From NCBI GenBank assembly GCA_030596465.1, contig JAUVJW010000141.1:1-5588 (forward strand): 5,588 nucleotides of DNA, in the 5' to 3' direction. Numbering within the stretch: the stretch's first letter is position 1; each line of letters starts with the position of its first letter. This DNA comes from Candidatus Fermentibacteraceae bacterium (lineage in GTDB: Bacteria > Fermentibacterota > Fermentibacteria > Fermentibacterales > JCC-6). The position numbers were made by a program, and so were the translations under genes. Below are positions 5,343-5,588 of the stretch, piece after piece. The notes below the pieces were generated by a model that had not been told where the DNA came from, did not search any database, and worked only from the letters and a program-made list of their open reading frames with translations.

Positions 5343-5588
5343 GTGAACAATCCATTTTTCCCGGCGGAAGATGTGGAACTTATCAGAAATGGGCATGTAG
5401 TTTTTCGAGGGGCTCTTCTCGTAGCTGATATCTCGGGTTTTACTGCAATAACCGGGTTGCTGGCAGAAAGCGGCAAGCATGGTACAGAGGAACTCACAAC
5501 TCTTCTCAACAGCTGCTTTGACAAAATGATTACAATCGTCGAAAAGCACAACGGAAGTGTAATTACCTTTTCAGGTGATTCCCTTCTC
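5343..5588 (+). CDS. Class III adenylate/guanylate cyclase, N-terminal part, cut by the right edge
   Basis: Only the first 82 codons are present, with no stop codon. Class III cyclases make cAMP or cGMP from ATP or GTP using two metal-binding aspartates. Both are visible: D29 in ALLVADISGFTAIT (24-37) and D79 in ITFSGDSLL (74-82). Between them lies the expected helix, TEELTTLLNSCFDKMITIVE (48-67). The short N-terminus, about 20 residues before the domain, and the F-S/A-GDSLL form recall soluble adenylate cyclases (mammalian ADCY10 and bacterial relatives). In those proteins a tandem pair of cyclase domains starts near the N-terminus and is followed by an ATPase/TPR region, but that part would lie outside the window. 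The residues choosing ATP or GTP are also outside. GTG 5343 was chosen because AAGGAG (5331-5336) stands six bases upstream. There is no signal peptide or membrane segment in the visible part, so it is probably cytoplasmic. It is divergent from the T9SS cargo gene. Confidence 0.93.
   Translation, partial: MNNPFFPAEDVELIRNGHVVFRGALLVADISGFTAITGLLAESGKHGTEELTTLLNSCFDKMITIVEKHNGSVITFSGDSLL

Noticed and set aside
5211..5551. Two minus-strand open frames opposite the cyclase start
   Set aside because: They overlap the conserved cyclase codons and the intergenic region on the other strand and show no protein family features.

Overview
The window looks like part of a chromosome from an uncultured Gram-negative bacterium of the FCB (Fibrobacterota-Chlorobi-Bacteroidota) type. 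The main evidence is a long secreted protein (minus strand, 3311-5173) ending in an FlgD-like / type A type IX secretion (T9SS) sorting domain. Clear Shine-Dalgarno (SD) sequences (GGGAGG, AAGGAG, GGAGA) and TATAAT-like -10 boxes argue against typical Bacteroidota. They fit deeper lineages such as Fermentibacterota or Cloacimonadota better. That placement is an inference; no marker gene in the window settles it.

Layout. Positions 1-2127 hold three minus-strand genes that probably form one unit, read from right to left: a small cytoplasmic GRAM/PH-like protein (1705-2127), a secreted concanavalin A-like/LamG-like protein (947-1624), and the N-terminal half of the lipid II flippase MurJ, which runs off the left edge. 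A short divergent promoter region (2128-2187) separates them from a plus-strand gene for a secreted beta-rich protein with DUF4424-like features (2188-3261). That gene converges with the T9SS cargo gene, and a hairpin lies between the two stop codons. The T9SS cargo gene is in turn divergent from a plus-strand class III adenylate/guanylate cyclase gene that starts at 5343 and runs off the right edge. Its visible part resembles the first catalytic domain of soluble adenylate cyclases.

How the genes may work together. Three of the six genes encode exported proteins and a fourth encodes the membrane flippase for peptidoglycan precursors, so the region is mostly about the cell envelope. The most suggestive regulatory detail is a CRP-like palindrome (TGTGA-N6-TCACG) in the 169-base gap between the cyclase gene and the T9SS cargo gene. 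A second, unrelated perfect palindrome lies inside the predicted cyclase promoter. A local link between cyclic nucleotide signalling and cargo expression is possible but unproven. I found no RNA gene, CRISPR array, insertion sequence or phage gene. I did not find a clearly new multi-gene system; the parts worth a second look are the regulatory palindromes and the poorly characterised exported proteins.
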